Counted from the first letter of the stretch, positions 33,068 through 42,122 are shown. The stretch is DNA of 64,000 nucleotides from G11 sp947167445 (GCA_947167445.1 CAMVID010000006.1:114837-178836); one strand, 5' to 3'. Numbers and translations are program-made. The notes: generated by a model not told the origin, from the letters alone.

Positions 33068-34105
33068 ATGAAGAATATTACAATGGGAAGCACAGGAATC
33101 ACGGTACCTCAGAACGGATTCGGAGCACTTCCGATTCAGAGAGTCTCTCTTGATGAGGCGGTGAAGATTCTTAGAAGAGCTTATGAAGGCGGAATGAGAT
33201 TCTTTGATACTGCCAGAGCTTATTCCGACAGTGAGGAGAAGCTTGGGGCAGCCTTCGGCGATGGATGGCTTGATCGCGAGGATATCATAATTACCACCAA
33301 GACTGCGGCTAAGACTCCCGAAGCTTTTTGGAAGGATTTGGAGACTTCCCTTAAAAATTTAAAGACCGACTACATCGATGTGTATCAGTTCCACCTTATG
33401 GGACAGTGCTGGAAGCCCGGGGACGGAACCGGAATGTACGAGTGCATGCTTGAAGCCAAGAAGCAGGGCAAAATTCGCCACATCGGCGGAACGGCCCACA
33501 AGATCGGCATTGCGGAAGAACTTGCTGAGTCAGGTCTATACGAGACTATTCAGTACCCCATGAGCTATCTTGCAGAGGATAGAGAAATTGAGTTGATTAA
33601 AACCTGTAACAGGAATAATATAGGATTCATATGTATGAAGGGCCTTGCAGGCGGACTTATTACAAACTCTAAAGCTGCCATGGCTTTTGCCGCGCAGTTT
33701 GACGGACTTGTTCCCATTTGGGGCATTCAGAAAATGAGCGAGCTTGAAGAGTGGCTTTCATACATGAAGGACACTCCCACAATGGATGAAGAGATTACTG
33801 CCTTCATTGAGAAAGAAAGAGAAGAACTTAAGGGCGAGTTCTGCAGAGGCTGCGGATACTGTATGCCCTGCACAGTGGGAATTCAGATTAATAACTGTAA
33901 CAGAATGTCTCTGATGCTAAGACGCGCTCCCTCTGCGGGATGGCTTAGCGAGCAGTGGCAGAAAGAGATGGAGAAGATTGAGGAATGTATCAACTGCGGC
34001 GCTTGTCTTAAGAAATGCCCTTATGAGCTGGATATTCCTAAACTTCTTAAGAAGAATCTTGAAGACTACAGAAATGTTCTTGCGGGAAAGGTTTCTGTTA
34101 AATAA
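33068..34105 (+). CDS. Aldo/keto reductase with C-terminal ferredoxin-like cysteine motifs
   Basis: 345 residues. The N-terminal ~260 form an aldo/keto reductase barrel with 'RFFDTARAYSDSEEKLG' (catalytic Asp and Tyr), 'TTKTA' (Lys) and 'YQFHLMG' (His). The C-terminal ~80 carry two cysteine clusters, CRGCGYCMPC and CINCGACLKKCP, suggesting one or two FeS clusters. The FeS-bearing form is common in anaerobes and may take electrons from ferredoxin. GGAGGG precedes the ATG. Confidence 0.9.
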   Translation: MKNITMGSTGITVPQNGFGALPIQRVSLDEAVKILRRAYEGGMRFFDTARAYSDSEEKLGAAFGDGWLDREDIIITTKTAAKTPEAFWKDLETSLKNLKTDYIDVYQFHLMGQCWKPGDGTGMYECMLEAKKQGKIRHIGGTAHKIGIAEELAESGLYETIQYPMSYLAEDREIELIKTCNRNNIGFICMKGLAGGLITNSKAAMAFAAQFDGLVPIWGIQKMSELEEWLSYMKDTPTMDEEITAFIEKEREELKGEFCRGCGYCMPCTVGIQINNCNRMSLMLRRAPSAGWLSEQWQKEMEKIEECINCGACLKKCPYELDIPKLLKKNLEDYRNVLAGKVSVK

Positions 34106-34120
34106 AAGGAAAAGGTAAAA

Positions 34121-35383
34121 ATGGATCGGATTTATATATCGGATGAAATAAAGGAACTGGCTAAGGCAGCCGAGAGGGATTGCAAGCCCTATTTTGATGC
34201 AGTTGATGAGGTGGCGCTGTTTAATTCGGAGAAGGTTCTGAATGCTTTTCTTGAGAATGAGATTTCTTATCAGGATTTTGCAGAGATTAACGGCTACGCT
34301 TTCTTTGACGAAGCCAGAGACAAAATAGAGAGAGTTTTTGCGGAAGTTCTCGGAGCGGAGGATGCCCTTGTTAGAGCGCAGATCATGTCGGGAACCAACG
34401 CAATCTACCTTACCCTGTCGGGACTCCTCCACCCCGGTGACACCATGATGTGTATTGCGGGAACCCCCTATGACCCTTTGCAGGAGATTATGGGCATAAG
34501 AGGAGAAAGCCCCCTTGCACTTAACAGAAACGGTGTGAGCTATGAAGAGATAGATCTGATCGGTGATGATTTCGATTATGACGCCATCGAAGCAAGGATC
34601 AAAAAGGGTGGCGTAAGACTTGTGGAGATTCAGCGCTCCTGCGGATACTCCCACAGAAGAGGCCTTTCAATCGCAAAGATTGAAAAAGTGTGCTCTCTCA
34701 TTAAGAGCATCGACCCCGATGTTATCATCATGTGCGATAACTGCTATGGCGAGCTGGCTGAGAAGAAGGAGCCTACGGAAGTAGGTGTCGATATTATGGC
34801 CGGATCCCTTATGCATAACTTGGGTGGCGGAATTGCCACATCAGGCGGATACGTAGCAGGAAAGACGGAACTTATTGAGCAGGTTGCCGACAGACTTACT
34901 TCCCCGGGAATGGGCAAGTATCTGGGAGCAAACTACAATCAGAACATTAAATTTCTTAAGGGTATTTTTATGGCACCGAGAACCGTTGCCAATGCTATAA
35001 AAACAGCCATTTTGACCAGTTATATGGTTGAGAAACTGGGACTTCCCAAGGTAGTACCCAAATATGATGAGTACAGAAGCGACATTATCCAGACCTTTGA
35101 CTTCGGAAACGAGAAAGATCAGATAGCATTCTGCCAGGCGCTTCAGTCCTATTCTGCAGTTGATGCACACTTTACCGCTGTTCCCTGTGAAATGCCGGGC
35201 TACCCCCATGACGAGATCATGTCTGCGGGCACATTTGCTCAGGGCGCAACCATCGAGTTAACCTGCGACGGACCTGTTGTAGATCCTTACACAGTATTTA
35301 TGCAGGGAAGCTTAACTTACGAGACAGGCAAGCTTTCAGTATTGGCTGCCTTAACCAAAATGCAAAAAGAAAGAGAGAATTAA
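34121..35383 (+). CDS. PLP-dependent enzyme of the aluminium-resistance/methionine gamma-lyase-like family (YnbB), atypical active site
   Basis: 420 residues with a fold-type I PLP architecture. Segments match the Alr/YnbB family: 'AEVLGAEDALVRAQIMSGTNAIYLTLSGLLHPGD', 'IQRSCGYSHRRGLSIAKIEK' and 'MCDNCYGELAE'. In relatives the cofactor Lys lies in a segment like SLIKNPGGG; here it reads SLMHNLGGG, with His232 at the Lys position. If that alignment is right the enzyme cannot form the usual Schiff base there. Function in this organism is uncertain. It is preceded by an aldo/keto reductase and followed by pnuC. Confidence 0.8.
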   Translation: MDRIYISDEIKELAKAAERDCKPYFDAVDEVALFNSEKVLNAFLENEISYQDFAEINGYAFFDEARDKIERVFAEVLGAEDALVRAQIMSGTNAIYLTLSGLLHPGDTMMCIAGTPYDPLQEIMGIRGESPLALNRNGVSYEEIDLIGDDFDYDAIEARIKKGGVRLVEIQRSCGYSHRRGLSIAKIEKVCSLIKSIDPDVIIMCDNCYGELAEKKEPTEVGVDIMAGSLMHNLGGGIATSGGYVAGKTELIEQVADRLTSPGMGKYLGANYNQNIKFLKGIFMAPRTVANAIKTAILTSYMVEKLGLPKVVPKYDEYRSDIIQTFDFGNEKDQIAFCQALQSYSAVDAHFTAVPCEMPGYPHDEIMSAGTFAQGATIELTCDGPVVDPYTVFMQGSLTYETGKLSVLAALTKMQKEREN

Positions 35384-35388
35384 AATAA

Positions 35389-36183
35389 TTGGATACGGAA
35401 TTATATATAGAACCCAAAAGAAGAAAGAATCTATGGGAATGGCTTAAAGGTTACTTTACTACTTACGAGAAATTCTGGATGCTTTCAATGGTCGCGCTTA
35501 CCATTGCGCTTGCAGTTATTTTCCCCGAGGATGACACCAACGGAGTAAGCGGTTTAGTAATCACAATCCTTTATGTTTTTGACGTTTTAATCGGTTTATT
35601 ATGTGAGCTTTTATTTTCAAAGCAGAACAAATGGGGATTCCTCATTTACAACATTGTAGAGGTTATCGAAATAGTAACAATGATAATCCTGCGCACCAGA
35701 TTTGCTTCCATGGCGGTTGCCATGTTTTACTGGATTCCCGCACACACATTGGGCTTCTTCCAGTGGAGAAGATTCCGGGATAAGAAAGACAGCAATAAGA
35801 CTGTGGTAAGAAAGCTTAAGGTCTGGCAGACGGTACTTATCTTCGCCCTTACCATTATCTGGACGCTGGGTATAGGTTACCTTGTGGCTAAATACAGCCC
35901 CGAGACAGATTTTTATTCTAACGATATACTTATTAAAGTTATTGCATATATGGATGCATGCTTAAGTATCATGAGCATCATTGACGGAATACTTATGTTC
36001 TTCAGATCCAGAGAATCATGGTGGACATGGTATCTTTACATTGCGGTGGAAACTGCCATCAACATTATTTCGGGACAGTGGATACTGCTTGTATACAAAC
36101 TTGGATATTTGACAAATACCACTTACGGACTTATTAAGTGGACTAAATATATTAAAGAAAACGAGGCGTCTGACGCCACATAA
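35389..36183 (+). CDS. pnuC: PnuC-like nicotinamide riboside/mononucleotide transporter
   Basis: 264 residues with about seven hydrophobic helices and the PnuC signatures 'FYWIPAHTLGFFQWRRF' and 'WWTWYLYIAVETAINIISGQW', where the Trp-rich helices form the nucleoside path. It imports an NAD precursor. The only in-frame start near the previous stop is TTG at 35389, with a weak GAGAGA upstream. No nicotinamide kinase gene is present nearby. It is followed 13 bp later by a beta-lactamase-like gene. Confidence 0.88.
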   Translation: MDTELYIEPKRRKNLWEWLKGYFTTYEKFWMLSMVALTIALAVIFPEDDTNGVSGLVITILYVFDVLIGLLCELLFSKQNKWGFLIYNIVEVIEIVTMIILRTRFASMAVAMFYWIPAHTLGFFQWRRFRDKKDSNKTVVRKLKVWQTVLIFALTIIWTLGIGYLVAKYSPETDFYSNDILIKVIAYMDACLSIMSIIDGILMFFRSRESWWTWYLYIAVETAINIISGQWILLVYKLGYLTNTTYGLIKWTKYIKENEASDAT

Positions 36184-36196
36184 ACAGGAGAGTTAC

Positions 36197-37357
36197 ATGA
36201 GCTTTGACAAACTGACGGATTATCTTGATTCATTGGAGGAAACCTACGGAATGCCTGTAGGTGACCTTCTTGTTATGAAGGACCATAAGGAGGTATACAG
36301 ACACAGCTTTGGATATTCGGATTATGAGAAAAAAACTCCGGTTTCTCCGAACAACCTGTATAAACTCTACTCAGCCTCAAAGGTAATTACAATGACGGCT
36401 GTTCTCCAGCTTATTGAGCAGGGGAAACTTAAATTACACGACAGATTAAGTGACTATTTGCCCGAATACGATCATGTTCTTGTAAAAAGTCGACTCCCCG
36501 AAAATGAGGAAGTCTGTCATGTCGCTCATAATGATATAAGAATAATTGATTTGATGACCATGAGCGCAGGGTTTTCCTATGATTTATATGCCCCTGCACT
36601 TCAGGAAAAGATCAAGGAAAGTGCAGACAGTGCAAGTACAAGGGAAATGATAGCCGCTCTTTCCAAGGTTCCTCTTTTATTTGAGCCGGGAACCGGATGG
36701 AACTACAGCCTCTCTCATGATGTTTTGGCAGCGGTAATTGAGGTTGTCAGCGGAATGAAATTCTCAGAGTACTTAAAGAAATTCATATTTGAACCCTTGG
36801 GAGCCAAAGACTTCTATTTCCAGAGACAGATTGACGAAGCCACTAAGAAAAGACTTTGTGCGATTTATACGGCTGACAATGACAAGCCGCCCTTCTATGG
36901 AATAAGTGATGAGAAGGCAGACGAATTCACTTTTACAAAGAATTATGAAAGCGGTGGAGCGGGATTAATCGGAAGTGTTGATTCCTATATCCTTGTTGTT
37001 GATGCCCTGGCCTGCGGCGGTGTAGGCAAAACAGGAAAAAGAATTCTTAAACCTGAAACCATTGAATTATTCACACATCCCTATACAACCTTCGGTCAGC
37101 TTAAGAAGGATTTTGATTCCCTTAACAGAATCGGATATGAGTATGGTCTTGGAGTAAGAGTGCTCGTGGATGGAAGCAAATCAAAGAGTCCTGTGGGAGA
37201 ATTTGGCTGGGATGGTGCAGCAGGCGCATACGCTTTGGTTGACACAAAGAATAACATTTCTGTTTTCTATGCTGAGCATGTCACTTGCTTTAATGACAAT
37301 TACCATGTAATTCATCCGAAGATCAGAGATCTGATTTATGAAGGAATGGAAGAATAA
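36197..37357 (+). CDS. Serine hydrolase of the beta-lactamase (class C/penicillin-binding) fold
   Basis: 386 residues. The nucleophile motif is SASK (the SxxK in 'LYKLYSASKVITMTAVLQLIEQGKL') and the second element is 'WNYSLSHDVLAAVIEVVSG', giving the Tyr of YxN. 'WDGAAGAYALVD' near the C-terminus corresponds to the third motif (HxG/KTG), here DGA-like. There is no signal peptide, so it is probably an intracellular esterase- or peptidase-type member rather than a true beta-lactamase. Substrate unknown. AGGAG precedes the ATG. Confidence 0.85.
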   Translation: MSFDKLTDYLDSLEETYGMPVGDLLVMKDHKEVYRHSFGYSDYEKKTPVSPNNLYKLYSASKVITMTAVLQLIEQGKLKLHDRLSDYLPEYDHVLVKSRLPENEEVCHVAHNDIRIIDLMTMSAGFSYDLYAPALQEKIKESADSASTREMIAALSKVPLLFEPGTGWNYSLSHDVLAAVIEVVSGMKFSEYLKKFIFEPLGAKDFYFQRQIDEATKKRLCAIYTADNDKPPFYGISDEKADEFTFTKNYESGGAGLIGSVDSYILVVDALACGGVGKTGKRILKPETIELFTHPYTTFGQLKKDFDSLNRIGYEYGLGVRVLVDGSKSKSPVGEFGWDGAAGAYALVDTKNNISVFYAEHVTCFNDNYHVIHPKIRDLIYEGMEE

Positions 37358-37374
37358 TAAAGAAATTCATTATT

Positions 37375-37404
37375 AAAGGCAGGAGCTTTTTGGCTCCTGC
37401 CTTT
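37375..37404 (+). terminator. Bidirectional terminator after the serine hydrolase
   Basis: AAAGGCAGGAGC / GCTCCTGCCTTT with a short T-rich loop lies between convergent genes that stop at 37357 (+) and 37416 (-). Confidence 0.85.
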
Positions 37405-37415
37405 GTTGCTTTATG

Positions 37416-38129
37416 CTAAGCGGTGATGGGCTGTGTCTTATATAACTTTACTGTGAAGAAAAGGATTATTGCCAGAACAACCACGCCTGTAACTCCAAGC
37501 TTCCAGTCAGATGCGGTAATAATGTCTTCGATGAAAAACCCAATCTTGGCAATTGCAGAATCCGGTCTGTCACTCATGGCTGTAAGCGCTCTGGGAATTC
37601 CAAGGCTTCCAAGCATCCAAATACCCCATACTGCCCAGAAAAACTTTCTGTCAAATCTCACGTAGAGCATTCCCATGAACATTGAAAAGACAGGGAAGAT
37701 GATGCAAACTACTATCACTGTGACAGGGCTGATATCTACGAGATTAAACATACTTCCATGCTCAGCGCCGGGGAACATGAGCTTATCAATTCCTATCATT
37801 AATGCCATTGCTGCAAGAGTAAGAATAATCTGTAAAAGCAATACTATATATCTTGAAAGGAAGTAGTTCTTTCTTGTAACACCCATGGTAATTGCAAGGG
37901 TGAAGCTGTTTCTCTCACTGAAAGCTACGCCAAACAGCAGGCAGAAAACTCCAACAATCATTACCATAAATGAGGAAAGTTCCATGTAGAATTCTCTTCC
38001 GCTGGCGAAATAGATGATTGTTGAGATAACCATTCCAAAGAGTCCGCCGGCAAAGGGGATTGCAATGAATGCAAAAATGTCTTTAAGTTCAACTAATAAA
38101 TTTTTCTTTATCATATTAAGTGTGTTCAT
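37416..38129 (-). CDS. ABC-2-type membrane protein of the YtrA-like operon
   Basis: 237 residues with about six hydrophobic segments and no enzymatic motif. It closes a minus-strand operon of GntR regulator, ABC ATPase and two membrane proteins. The loop 'VAFSERNSFTLAITMGVTRKNYFLSRY' is typical of lantibiotic/bacitracin-type ABC-2 permeases, where the Thr-Arg stretch lies on the cytoplasmic side. It would pair with the other membrane protein and the ATPase to export or respond to a peptide or envelope-active compound. Confidence 0.8.
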   Translation of the reverse strand: MNTLNMIKKNLLVELKDIFAFIAIPFAGGLFGMVISTIIYFASGREFYMELSSFMVMIVGVFCLLFGVAFSERNSFTLAITMGVTRKNYFLSRYIVLLLQIILTLAAMALMIGIDKLMFPGAEHGSMFNLVDISPVTVIVVCIIFPVFSMFMGMLYVRFDRKFFWAVWGIWMLGSLGIPRALTAMSDRPDSAIAKIGFFIEDIITASDWKLGVTGVVVLAIILFFTVKLYKTQPITA

Positions 38130-38144
38130 AATAACATCCTCTTA

Positions 38145-38819
38145 TTAAATCTCTAAATTCTTGTTGCGAACAATTGCATAAAGCAGCAGGAAAAACAGCG
38201 CATCCAATACCAGGGGAGCGAAAAGAATGACAACCATCAATCCCGGGTTTATATTGAGTGCAATGTCAGTAGATGTAGATCCATCAAGTATAAATCTTGA
38301 AAGGAAGAATACACCCAGTGTGGTTACTCCGATAATTGAAACAAGGTATAAAATCATTCCAAGAATCTTTCCAAATTTTGCTGAAAGAACCGCTATCAAA
38401 CCGCCGAAGGCGTGGCATGTGAACAATACGGCGAGAACCAGGGGCCAGAAAGTGATAAGTAAACTTGACATGTCAGGCTTTGCAATAATGAAAAAAATGA
38501 TAGCTACGGCAAATCCGATCAGTGATACAAGATGCTGTCCGATGGTCATACCCAAAAGGCTTGGCATTCTGGTGCTTCCAAGTGAAACTGTCATGGGATA
38601 AACAACGGCTATGTTGTTGAAAGCATTTACCATAATCAGGATAAATGTGGAAAAAGCTATATAACCTGCGGAACGTCCAAGGATGGTTGATATGCTTAAT
38701 GGATCTGCATCCATAAATGCCGTTACGGTAACAATACCTACCATCATGGCTGTAACCATTAAAAAGGCTTTTAAACTGTAGTTAAACCAATAATTGATAT
38801 TTCTCCCTAATCCTTTCAT
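38145..38819 (-). CDS. ABC-2-type membrane protein of the YtrA-like operon
   Basis: About 224 residues with six hydrophobic segments. The start at 38819 is preferred over 38843 because AGGGAGG lies between them and the later start does not overlap the ATPase gene. Like its neighbour it has the loop 'MTVSLGSTRMPSLLGMTIGQ', the cytoplasmic segment of ABC-2 permeases. Its place between the ATPase and the second membrane gene indicates a heteromeric transporter. Confidence 0.8.
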   Translation of the reverse strand: MKGLGRNINYWFNYSLKAFLMVTAMMVGIVTVTAFMDADPLSISTILGRSAGYIAFSTFILIMVNAFNNIAVVYPMTVSLGSTRMPSLLGMTIGQHLVSLIGFAVAIIFFIIAKPDMSSLLITFWPLVLAVLFTCHAFGGLIAVLSAKFGKILGMILYLVSIIGVTTLGVFFLSRFILDGSTSTDIALNINPGLMVVILFAPLVLDALFFLLLYAIVRNKNLEI

Positions 38820-38824
38820 ATTGA

Positions 38825-39709
38825 TTATGCCTCCCTGCCACACATAGCTACGAAGATCTGCTGAAGGTTCATGGGCTGAACGGATATGTCGTATCCCTTG
38901 GTGTCGAGTTCCTCCTCGCCATCTTTAAGAGCGATGGTGGCACCTTTGCTTCTTCCGATTTTCTCTGTATTGTATACTTTTCTGTCAGCGATGACAGAAT
39001 CAATTTCTTCTTCCTTACCGCTGATGTGAACTACACTCTCGATAAGGTCATTGGTATTCTTTGTAAGAAGAATGTTACCCTGATCGATGATGATTACTTC
39101 TTCGAATACGTCTGCAGCTTCCTCAATAATGTGAGTTGAGATTACGAAGGTTCTTCCGGTTGCTGCGAACTCGTCAAGAAGAATCTTGTAGAATTTCTCT
39201 CTTGCTACGATATCAAGACCTGCAACGGGTTCATCAAGGAAGGTGAATTCTGCCTTACTTGCAAGAGCAACAATGATTGTTACCATTGACATCATACCTT
39301 TTGAGAGCTTGCTGATTCTCTTCTTTGTATCAAGGCCGAAGGACTGAACAAGCTCATCTGCGTAAGCCTTGTCAAAAGCAGGCATGTATGTGGCAGCAGC
39401 TTTAAGATAATCTTTAACCTTTGTGGTGTTTGCACCGTTACCGTTCATGGGGCTTAACTCTCTTGAGAAACAGATACGGTCTCTTGCATCCTGATTCTCC
39501 CAGACAGGCATTCCGTCTACTGTAATTGTTCCGCTTGTTGCGGGATTCTGACCTGATGCTACTGAAAGAAGAGTTGTTTTGCCGGCGCCGTTACGTCCGA
39601 TGAAACCGTAAATCTTACCTCTTTCAAGTTCAAGATTAACACTGTGAAGTACTTCCTTGTTTCCGTATGCTTTAACTAAATCTTTGCAAACCAATTTGCT
39701 ATCGCTCAT
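38825..39709 (-). CDS. ABC transporter ATP-binding protein
   Basis: 294 residues. Walker A is GRNGAGKTT (~35-43), the signature is LSKGM (variant of LSGGQ), Walker B is FTFLDEPVAGLD and the switch is ISTHIIEE. The C-terminal ~80 residues form the extension seen in antimicrobial-peptide-type ATPases (BcrA/YtrB group). The signature motif is degenerate, as is usual in YtrB-like proteins. It is the second gene of the operon, 15 bp after the GntR regulator. Confidence 0.88.
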   Translation of the reverse strand: MSDSKLVCKDLVKAYGNKEVLHSVNLELERGKIYGFIGRNGAGKTTLLSVASGQNPATSGTITVDGMPVWENQDARDRICFSRELSPMNGNGANTTKVKDYLKAAATYMPAFDKAYADELVQSFGLDTKKRISKLSKGMMSMVTIIVALASKAEFTFLDEPVAGLDIVAREKFYKILLDEFAATGRTFVISTHIIEEAADVFEEVIIIDQGNILLTKNTNDLIESVVHISGKEEEIDSVIADRKVYNTEKIGRSKGATIALKDGEEELDTKGYDISVQPMNLQQIFVAMCGREA

Positions 39710-39724
39710 TTCTATAATCTCCTT

Positions 39725-40087
39725 TTATTTTGCTTCCTTAATCATTGTTAAAAGATCTTCTTTTGAAATTCCAAGGCCCTTGGCCTCTTCCACGAGGGTT
39801 CGAACGTAGTTATCGTAAAACTCTTCTTTCCTTCGCTTTCTTATTGCTTCTTTGGCTCCGCTAGATACGAACATCCCGATACCTCGTTTCTTATATAAGG
39901 TTCCGTTCTCCACAAGGATGTTGACTCCCTTGGCTGCGGTGGCCGGATTGATAGTGTAGAGCTTTGCCAGCTCGTTTGTGCTTGGGACTCGTTCTTCTTC
40001 CAGAATTATGTCCCTTAGGATATCGTTCTCAATCATCTCGCTTATTTGGAGATATATCGATTTTTCCTGAGTCAGAATTTCATTCAT
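39725..40087 (-). CDS. GntR-family regulator, YtrA subfamily
   Basis: About 120 residues. The start at 40087 follows an AGGAAAG ribosome site; an in-frame ATG at 40117 is less well placed. A GntR winged helix-turn-helix (residues ~10-70: 'QISEMIENDILRDII ... VPSTNELAKLYTINPATAAKGVNILVENG') is followed by a short helical tail instead of an effector domain, the YtrA hallmark. YtrA proteins repress ABC operons that respond to cell-wall antibiotics. It heads the operon and is probably autoregulatory. Confidence 0.88.
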   Translation of the reverse strand: MNEILTQEKSIYLQISEMIENDILRDIILEEERVPSTNELAKLYTINPATAAKGVNILVENGTLYKKRGIGMFVSSGAKEAIRKRRKEEFYDNYVRTLVEEAKGLGISKEDLLTMIKEAK

Positions 40088-40160
40088 TTCATCATCTTCC
40101 TTTCCTCCCGCTTTCATTATTCATTTATACACGTCCTCGTCTTTCTTAATTGGTCTGTTG

Positions 40161-40217
40161 GTTATGTGGTTCATTACTTCTGTAACTAACCATACCACTA
40201 CATAACAAACGTGTCAA
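40161..40217 (-). promoter_or_regulatory. Promoter and inverted repeat of the GntR/ABC operon
   Basis: On the minus strand TTGACA (40217-40212) and TATGGT (40194-40189) are 17 bp apart. The arms GTTATGTGGT (40161-40170) and ACTACATAAC (40197-40206) form a near-perfect inverted repeat that brackets the -10 box and could bind the GntR repressor. Confidence 0.6.
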
Positions 40218-40246
40218 CACTTGTTTATAAAGAATTTATAAAGAAA

Positions 40247-40273
40247 TAAAAAAGCCCGAAAAATCGGGCTTTA
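40247..40273 (-). terminator. Terminator of the M42 peptidase gene
   Basis: AAAGCCCGA / TCGGGCTTT stem with a T6 run on the minus strand, 27 bp past the stop at 40300. Confidence 0.85.
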
Positions 40274-40299
40274 AAGGCGTTGGTACTTATGAGATATTG

Positions 40300-41337
40300 T
40301 TATTTTGCATATAAAGCAATGAGCTCTAAGGTGTTGGCTACACCGTCAATATGGCTTCTTTCATATCCGTGGGAAGCGTAAACACCCGCACCGATAAGAC
40401 CATGTTTGACATCGAAGCCTGCTCTTACGGCGATGTCCACATCTGAGCCATAGTGGGGATAAATATCCACTGCAAAATCAAGCTTAGCCTTCTTTGCAAT
40501 GGCGATGAGGTTACTTACTATATCATAGTTGTAGGGTCCTCTTGAGGACTTGGCACAGATGGAAACCTGTTTCTCTGTACAGTTAAGTCCCTCGCCGACA
40601 CATCCCATATCTACGGAAATGGCTTCGGTGACGCCCTCAGGAATTGAGGAACCGCATCCGTGGCCCTCTTCCTCATATACGGTAATGTAATGATACTGCT
40701 TTCTGTCTAATTTCTTGTTCTCTTCCTTAAGATACTTTGCGTAAGCAAGAAGAATACCAACGCTTAACTTATCATCAAGGAAACGACTCTTAATATATCC
40801 GCTTTTTGTAACAATGGTGCGGGGATTGAAACAAACGAAGTCACCGGGCATGATTCCGAGCTTTTCGGTTTCTTCTTTGGACTTAGTATCCTGATCCAGA
40901 ACAACTTCCATGTTCTCCCAGGTTCTTTTTGTATCATCAAACTCTCCGTTAACATGGATGGATGCGTTGGTAAGCTGATAGGTTCCTTCGTAGATTCCGT
41001 TTGCCTTTGTAACTACTTTCACCGTTTCAGTTTCTGTATTGTTGGGGCTTAAGCCACCGATGGGGTCAAGTCTTAAGCGACCGTTATCTTTTATGGTCTG
41101 GACCATGGCGCCAAGGGTATCAACGTGAGCAGCCAGGAGAAGGGCGTTGTCTTTATCCTTACCTCCGATATCAACAATAACACTTCCTTTGGTTGTCACC
41201 TGAGGCTTGTAACCCATCTTCTCGTATTCTTTAACCACAAAGTCCACTGCCTTTTTGGTATAGCCGGAAGGGCTGTCAATGGCAAGGAGCTTCTTGGTCA
41301 TTTCTACTGCGTAATAAACGTACTTTGAAGTTTTCAT
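40300..41337 (-). CDS. M42-family metallo-aminopeptidase (glutamyl aminopeptidase-like)
   Basis: About 345 residues. The start at 41337 is chosen because GGAGGTG lies 6 bp upstream; the ATG at 41358 precedes that site. M42 motifs are visible: 'LLAAHVDTLGAMV' with the first metal His-x-Asp, 'FLDDKLSVGILL' with the bridging Asp, 'YEEEGHGCGSSIP' with the catalytic Glu pair, 'VDMGC' and the C-terminal 'GVYASHGYERSHIDG' His. The enzymes form large tetrahedral cytoplasmic complexes that finish peptide breakdown. Monocistronic. Confidence 0.92.
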   Translation of the reverse strand: MKTSKYVYYAVEMTKKLLAIDSPSGYTKKAVDFVVKEYEKMGYKPQVTTKGSVIVDIGGKDKDNALLLAAHVDTLGAMVQTIKDNGRLRLDPIGGLSPNNTETETVKVVTKANGIYEGTYQLTNASIHVNGEFDDTKRTWENMEVVLDQDTKSKEETEKLGIMPGDFVCFNPRTIVTKSGYIKSRFLDDKLSVGILLAYAKYLKEENKKLDRKQYHYITVYEEEGHGCGSSIPEGVTEAISVDMGCVGEGLNCTEKQVSICAKSSRGPYNYDIVSNLIAIAKKAKLDFAVDIYPHYGSDVDIAVRAGFDVKHGLIGAGVYASHGYERSHIDGVANTLELIALYAK

Positions 41338-41374
41338 ATCACACCTCCGATACTTCATTATATAATTTCACATC

Positions 41375-41413
41375 AAAAAAATAAAGGTCGTGGACCTTAA
41401 GTCCGCGACCTTT
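41375..41413 (-). terminator. Terminator of the FliD-C-like gene
   Basis: AAAGGTCGTGGAC / GTCCGCGACCTTT stem with a T7 run on the minus strand, 10 bp after the stop at 41424. Confidence 0.9.
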
Positions 41414-41423
41414 AAAATCTTGA

Positions 41424-42122
41424 TTAAGTATATGAATTGTAGAGATTTCCTGCGGCGGTAGCGGTGTCATAATTGCCTTTCGCTGTGTATGTTCCGCCTG
41501 CCTTGTTAACGGCTCTGTCTGCCGAAAGCTTAATGAGTGAAGCCTGTGAAGAAATCTTGTCTCCATAGGAACCTGCACCCTTGAAGAGAGAATCAACAGT
41601 GAGCTTGTTAGCCTTTTCGAAAGTATCCTTGTCAACGGAAAGAGTACTGTCTTCGTTAATTGTAATGCCAACACTTCTCAACAGTTTATTGTTTGCGAGG
41701 GTGTCTCCCACAAGTCTTGTGGTTCTGTTGACAGTTGAGCTGTCAGAAATCTTGTTGGCTGCAGAAATAACGGAATTGTAATCATCTACGAAGCCCTTGA
41801 TGTCATCGTATCCGATGGTCTCCTTGTTGGTAATGGCATCAGCAGAGCTCTTAAGATTATCCGTAGCAGTCTGAACCTTGTTAAGACTCTTTACAACGGG
41901 ATCCTCTTTAGCACTTCCTGACTTATCGGTTGATGTCTTGGAAGCATTGGTTCCCTTGGATTCGTTAGCGCCATAATATGCCTTCATGAGTTTGCCATAG
42001 CTGCCGTTCTTAATGCTGGCATAATCACTTAAAAGGGAAGATGCCTGATTAATACCGGACGCCTGGCTGGTTAATCCTTTGAACAGATAACTGTAATCAT
42101 TATTTGAAAAATTAATAGCCAT
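41424..42122 (-). CDS. Orphan protein resembling the FliD C-terminal domain
   Basis: 232 residues with no signal peptide. The N-terminus is Ser/Asn-rich and coiled ('NDYSYLFKGLTSQASGINQASSLLSDY'). The C-terminal half follows the flagellar-cap FliD_C pattern: 'FVDDYNSVISAANKISDSS', 'SVGITINEDSTLSVDKDTFEKAN', 'VDSLFKGAGSYGDKISSQA'. No flagellar genes lie in the window, and the D2/D3 cap domains are missing. AGGTGAC lies before the ATG. It could be a cap-like or hook-associated protein, or a secreted filament component; no firm function is assigned. Confidence 0.65.
   Translation of the reverse strand: MAINFSNNDYSYLFKGLTSQASGINQASSLLSDYASIKNGSYGKLMKAYYGANESKGTNASKTSTDKSGSAKEDPVVKSLNKVQTATDNLKSSADAITNKETIGYDDIKGFVDDYNSVISAANKISDSSTVNRTTRLVGDTLANNKLLRSVGITINEDSTLSVDKDTFEKANKLTVDSLFKGAGSYGDKISSQASLIKLSADRAVNKAGGTYTAKGNYDTATAAGNLYNSYT

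Noticed and set aside
33917..34654. 245-residue frame on the minus strand
   Set aside because: It is antisense to the aldo/keto reductase and PLP-enzyme genes, which have clear motifs and ribosome sites; the antisense translation shows no domain.
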